NCBI GenBank assembly: GCA_034409055.1
Contig: DAOUMU010000472.1
Coordinates: 1-15,515 of the forward strand
Length of the DNA stretch: 15,515 nucleotides
Direction: 5' to 3'
Source of the DNA: DAOUMU01 sp034409055
GTDB taxonomy: Bacteria > Chloroflexota > Anaerolineae > 4572-78 > J111
The notes beneath the pieces are model-generated. The model was not told the DNA's origin. It worked only from the letters and a program-made list of their open reading frames with translations, and did not search any database. This document shows, one piece after another, positions 13,063-15,515 of this stretch. Numbering within the stretch: position 1 is the stretch's first letter; the number at the start of each line of letters is the position of its first letter. A program made the position numbers and the translations under genes.

Positions 13063-13068
13063 TCCCTC

Positions 13069-13097
13069 TTGACTTACCGGCTCAAATATGTTATACT
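13069..13097 (+). promoter_or_regulatory. Sigma-70 promoter of the tetR-permease operon
   Basis: TTGACT (13069-13074), 17-nt spacer, TATACT (13092-13097). Both boxes differ from consensus by one base each. Initiation is expected at about 13103-13105, within the palindromic operator. Confidence 0.8.
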
Positions 13098-13101
13098 ACA
13101 T

Positions 13102-13123
13102 CTAGACTGACCGGTCAGTCTAG
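13102..13123. promoter_or_regulatory. 22-bp perfect palindromic operator for the TetR regulator
   Basis: CTAGACTGACC and its exact complement GGTCAGTCTAG are joined without a spacer. The core ACTGACCGGTCAGT is typical of operators of AcrR/TetR-type efflux regulators. It begins 4 bp after the -10 box, so bound repressor would block the start site. The tetR ATG is 33 bp further on, so autorepression together with the permease genes is the natural reading. Confidence 0.8.
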
Positions 13124-13156
13124 TCAACTAAAAATAGCCAATAGGGAGGACTGACG

Positions 13157-13783
13157 ATGGCACACGCTGAAAGTTCATCGGTGCCGGCACCACCGGCCAC
13201 AACTAAGAAAGTAACCACCCGTGAACAAATTTTACAGGCGGCCCTGACCCGTTTTGCCAACAAGGGCTATCACCAAACCACTATGGATGACATTGTGACC
13301 GAGAGCGGCCTGAGTAAGGGCGCTTTGTACTGGCATTTTAAGAGCAAACGGGAATTATTTATTGCCCTCGTTGAGTGGTTTATGCTTGAGCTGAGTGAAG
13401 AAGTCTCTCACGCCTGGACAGATGATATGTCGGCTGCCGATAAAATCCGGACCATGATGATCGTTTCTATTGAGAGCAGTGAGGAATTGATCCCTTTCTT
13501 TAAGGTCTTTCTAGATTTTTGGGCCCAAACTTCTGAAGACGAACAATTACTGCGTATATTCAATAATATGTTAGAGGAATTTCAGAATCAATTGAGTATG
13601 ATCCTTGAAGAAGGAATCGCCAGTGGCGAATTTCGTCCGGTTAATACGCCTCAGTTGTCATTAGCCCTGTTTGGCATGGTGGATAGTCTGTTCCTGTATA
13701 AGACCTTACTCGGTGATAAAGTTGACATGCGTGGTTCCGCAGAGGCAGCCCTCGATGTGGTTCTTGAGGGCCTCAAGCGATAA
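13157..13783 (+). CDS. TetR/AcrR-family transcriptional regulator
   Basis: This 208-residue repressor has an N-terminal helix-turn-helix domain (about 20-68): REQILQAALTRFANKGYHQTT, then MDDIVTESGLSKGALYWHFKSKRELF, the canonical TetR recognition helix region. The C-terminal ligand and dimerisation domain (about 75-205) is helical, with a pattern seen in multidrug-type regulators (FFKVFLDFWAQTSEDE, LSLALFGMVDSLF). The ATG follows GGGAGGA (13144-13150). Start and promoter agree with the palindrome at 13102-13123 as its operator. The next gene begins 7 bp after its stop, so the regulator and the ABC-2 permeases form one operon. The ligand is unknown; an exported toxic compound is likely. Confidence 0.93.
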   Translation: MAHAESSSVPAPPATTKKVTTREQILQAALTRFANKGYHQTTMDDIVTESGLSKGALYWHFKSKRELFIALVEWFMLELSEEVSHAWTDDMSAADKIRTMMIVSIESSEELIPFFKVFLDFWAQTSEDEQLLRIFNNMLEEFQNQLSMILEEGIASGEFRPVNTPQLSLALFGMVDSLFLYKTLLGDKVDMRGSAEAALDVVLEGLKR

Positions 13784-13790
13784 GGGGTGA

Positions 13791-14948
13791 ATGATGTCGT
13801 TAAGAAAAACGTGGGCCGTTTTTGTCAAAGAGAGCCGTCACATCCTGCGCGACACCGGCACGCTCATCCTGCTGTTGCTGGCACCGGTTCTCTTGATGAT
13901 TATTATGTCTTATGCCCTGGTGGCCGATATTCGTGAGACGCCGATTACAGTCATCGATAACAGCCGTAGTTCCCTTTCCCGCCAGTTTCTGGATACCCTG
14001 GCCAATAGCAACGATATTATTGTTGACCGGCTGGGGGTAAGTTATGCTGAAGTCGAGCGGTATTTCGACCGGGATCAAACCAAGGCCCTGGTAGTGATTC
14101 CCCCTAATTTTGCCAGCCAACTGGCCGCTGGCAAACGGGCTGAAATACAGGTTGTGGTAGACGGCACGGACCCATCTACGGCCAACCACGTCATTGATCA
14201 TGTTGTCAGTCGTAGCTATATTTTTGGGGTGCAGGTGGCGGTAAAAGTGGCCGGACGGGCGATGCCCCTTAGTGGTCTTGAACCGGTTTCTGCCCAACTT
14301 CCCCCTGGCATAGACCTGCGAACACGGACCTGGTACAACCCCGACCTAAAGAATACGCACGGTATCGTACCGGCCATGATTGCTCTGGCTATGAGTCTGC
14401 CGGCCATCGTGGTCATGAATGCCATCGTCCGTGAAAAAGAATACAGTACCCTGGAAACCGTCTTTGCCACCCCGCTGGGGCGGAGTGAGTTACTGGTTGG
14501 TAAACTCATACCCTATGTGTTGACGGGCTTGATTAGCATCGTGGCTTGTACCCTGGTAGCCGTCAATCTTTTTGGCGTGCCCTTTAGGGGTACCCTTTTT
14601 CTCTTCCTGATTCTATCTCTTGATTTCTTGTTGGCTGCCTTTAGCATGGGATTATTTATCGCCACTTTCATTTCCAGCCAGGCTGCCTCCTCAATCATCG
14701 GTTTGCTTCTCTTTCTTTTTCCCGGCTTCTTTCTGTCCGGTATTTTCTATCCCATTTCCAGTTTCCCCGATCTGGTTAAAGAAGAGTCCCAATGGTTGCC
14801 CTCCACCCACTTTGTGGCTATTACCAGAGGTTTGCTGGTCAAAGGGCAAGGCTTAGAAGCATTGTGGGAACCGGCCCTGATGCTATTGGTGCTAGCCGTC
14901 ATGATGACAGTCCTGTCCGTGTTTTTCTTCAAAAAGAAGTTAAAGTAG
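13791..14948 (+). CDS. ABC-2 type transporter permease (YhhJ/YbhR-like)
   Basis: This 385-residue membrane component of an ABC exporter starts with a short cytoplasmic N-terminus ending in the first membrane helix (about 24-45). A large extracytoplasmic domain follows (about 46-190), then five further helices between about 195 and 380. The amphipathic coupling motif REKEYSTLE is at 214-222, the hallmark of this permease class. A GFFLSGIFYPISSFP turn lies near 310-325 and a basic tail ends the protein. Starts at 13791 and 13794 are both possible (ATGATG after AGGGGTGA). It is co-transcribed with tetR and followed by a second related permease, fitting a heterodimeric drug- or lipid-type exporter. 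The ATPase subunit is not in the window. Confidence 0.9.
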   Translation: MMSLRKTWAVFVKESRHILRDTGTLILLLLAPVLLMIIMSYALVADIRETPITVIDNSRSSLSRQFLDTLANSNDIIVDRLGVSYAEVERYFDRDQTKALVVIPPNFASQLAAGKRAEIQVVVDGTDPSTANHVIDHVVSRSYIFGVQVAVKVAGRAMPLSGLEPVSAQLPPGIDLRTRTWYNPDLKNTHGIVPAMIALAMSLPAIVVMNAIVREKEYSTLETVFATPLGRSELLVGKLIPYVLTGLISIVACTLVAVNLFGVPFRGTLFLFLILSLDFLLAAFSMGLFIATFISSQAASSIIGLLLFLFPGFFLSGIFYPISSFPDLVKEESQWLPSTHFVAITRGLLVKGQGLEALWEPALMLLVLAVMMTVLSVFFFKKKLK

Positions 14949-14976
14949 CAGCAAAGTAGCAAAGTAGCAAAGTAGC
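14942..14976 (+). repeat. AAAGTAGC octamer, four copies
   Basis: Exact copies lie at 14942-14949, 14953-14960, 14961-14968 and 14969-14976, the first separated by AGC. The first copy contains the last lysine codon and the TAG stop of the permease gene, so the repeat starts inside the coding sequence. A degenerate fifth unit follows (AGAGTCGC). Confidence 0.85.
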
Positions 14977-15043
14977 AGAGTCGCAGCCGGTCTATTTCCT
15001 TGCCATCCTGCTTCCCTTCCATATTGCTATATAGGAGTAACCA

Positions 15044-15515
15044 ATGTTATACCGAATCTGGATGCTCATTATCAAAGAACTGCTACAACTGGCCCGGAAC
15101 AAGATTATGGCTCCGCTGGTGTTGATTGGACCCTTGGCAGAAATGTCTCTCGTTGCCTGGGCCACTGCGGCGCCGATTACGCACCTGCCGACAACTGTTG
15201 TAGACCTGGATCGGAGCGCAGAAAGCCGCACTTTGCTGACGGCCTTCTATAACACCGAAACTTTTGATTTTGATTTTTACCTCGACAGTCCGGCCGAGGT
15301 ACCCCCTTACATCGAAACAGGTCAGGCTGTGGCTGCCATCATCATTCCGGCCAATTACAGCCAGCACCTGGCCGATCCAATTGGCGACCCGCCTGAAGTC
15401 GCCTTTATCCTGGATGGCTCCGACCCCATTGCAGCCACCGAAGCCCTCAACTCTGCGCGTGGTGTTGTCGAGCACCTCAACCAAGAGCTGGCTATTGAGG
15501 GGGGGGGGGGCCGGG
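15044..15515 (+). CDS. Second ABC-2 type permease, 3' end cut by the window
   Basis: The reading frame starts at ATG 15044 behind AGGAG (15033-15037) and stays open to the window edge, giving about 151 reliable residues. It begins MLYRIWMLIIKELLQLARNK, followed by the first membrane helix (about 23-43). The start of the extracytoplasmic domain follows, with VVDLDRSAESRTLL and a later VAAIIIPANYSQHL. The first permease carries VIDNSRSSLSRQFL and ALVVIPPNFASQL at equivalent places, so the two are paralogous and probably pair in one exporter. The last codons are inside a G12 run and should not be trusted. Confidence 0.88.
   Translation, partial: MLYRIWMLIIKELLQLARNKIMAPLVLIGPLAEMSLVAWATAAPITHLPTTVVDLDRSAESRTLLTAFYNTETFDFDFYLDSPAEVPPYIETGQAVAAIIIPANYSQHLADPIGDPPEVAFILDGSDPIAATEALNSARGVVEHLNQELAIEGGGGR
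15499..15510. other. Run of twelve G at the window edge
   Basis: Twelve consecutive G, then CCGGG, end the sequence in the middle of an open reading frame. Translation gives a glycine run with no parallel in the paralogous permease. This is typical of low-quality read ends at a contig terminus. Confidence 0.7.

Overview
The window is bacterial, with moderate GC, dense operons and good Shine-Dalgarno sites. The gene set and style suggest an uncultured Chloroflexota/Anaerolineae-type genome: a lone four-helix-bundle (S23-like) gene, intergenic runs of TGATAACTG/AAAGTAGC-type simple repeats, and a cytidylate-kinase-like/hpt pair. This assignment is inference from general style, not a match. A G12 run at the right edge looks like a sequencing or assembly artefact at a contig end.

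Layout. (1) 1-270 is a non-coding lead-in with three hairpins, one of them a strong intrinsic terminator. (2) 271-4576 encodes the three subunits of a molybdenum hydroxylase of the xanthine oxidase family (FAD, 2x[2Fe-2S], molybdopterin). A four-helix-bundle gene flanked by simple repeats in opposite orientation sits between the FAD and FeS subunits. (3) 4677-5642 is a nitrilase-superfamily C-N hydrolase. (4) 5752-9366 encodes a complete membrane decarboxylase of the methylmalonyl-CoA/oxaloacetate type that pumps Na+: carboxyltransferase alpha, small membrane gamma/delta, biotin carrier and membrane beta subunit. The biotin transporter gene bioY (9412-9969) follows directly. All run on the + strand and read as one catabolic and energy-conserving block: hydroxylate a (probably N-containing) substrate, cleave a C-N bond, then decarboxylate an acyl-CoA to drive a sodium gradient, with biotin import feeding the carrier. 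The substrate is not visible in the sequence.

(5) 9970-10490 has no gene. It holds the best candidate for something undescribed: a near-consensus sigma-70 promoter (TTGACA, 17 nt, TACTAT), then about 250 nt without a single ATG that can fold into a 12-bp closed terminal stem and a four-way junction carrying three hairpins (one with a GCAA tetraloop), then an intrinsic terminator. I do not recognise it as tmRNA, RNase P RNA, 6S RNA or SRP RNA.

(6) On the - strand, 12088-10491 is a small operon (cytidylate-kinase-like, PD-(D/E)XK-like hypothetical, hypoxanthine phosphoribosyltransferase) behind an extended -10 promoter. Upstream of it lies mobB (molybdenum cofactor), which may serve the molybdenum hydroxylase. 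(7) 12780-13156 is a repeat-rich, hairpin-rich spacer. (8) On the + strand, 13157-15515 is an efflux-type cluster: a TetR regulator with a 22-bp perfect palindrome over its own start site, followed by two ABC-2 type permeases, the second cut by the window end. No ATPase gene is visible.
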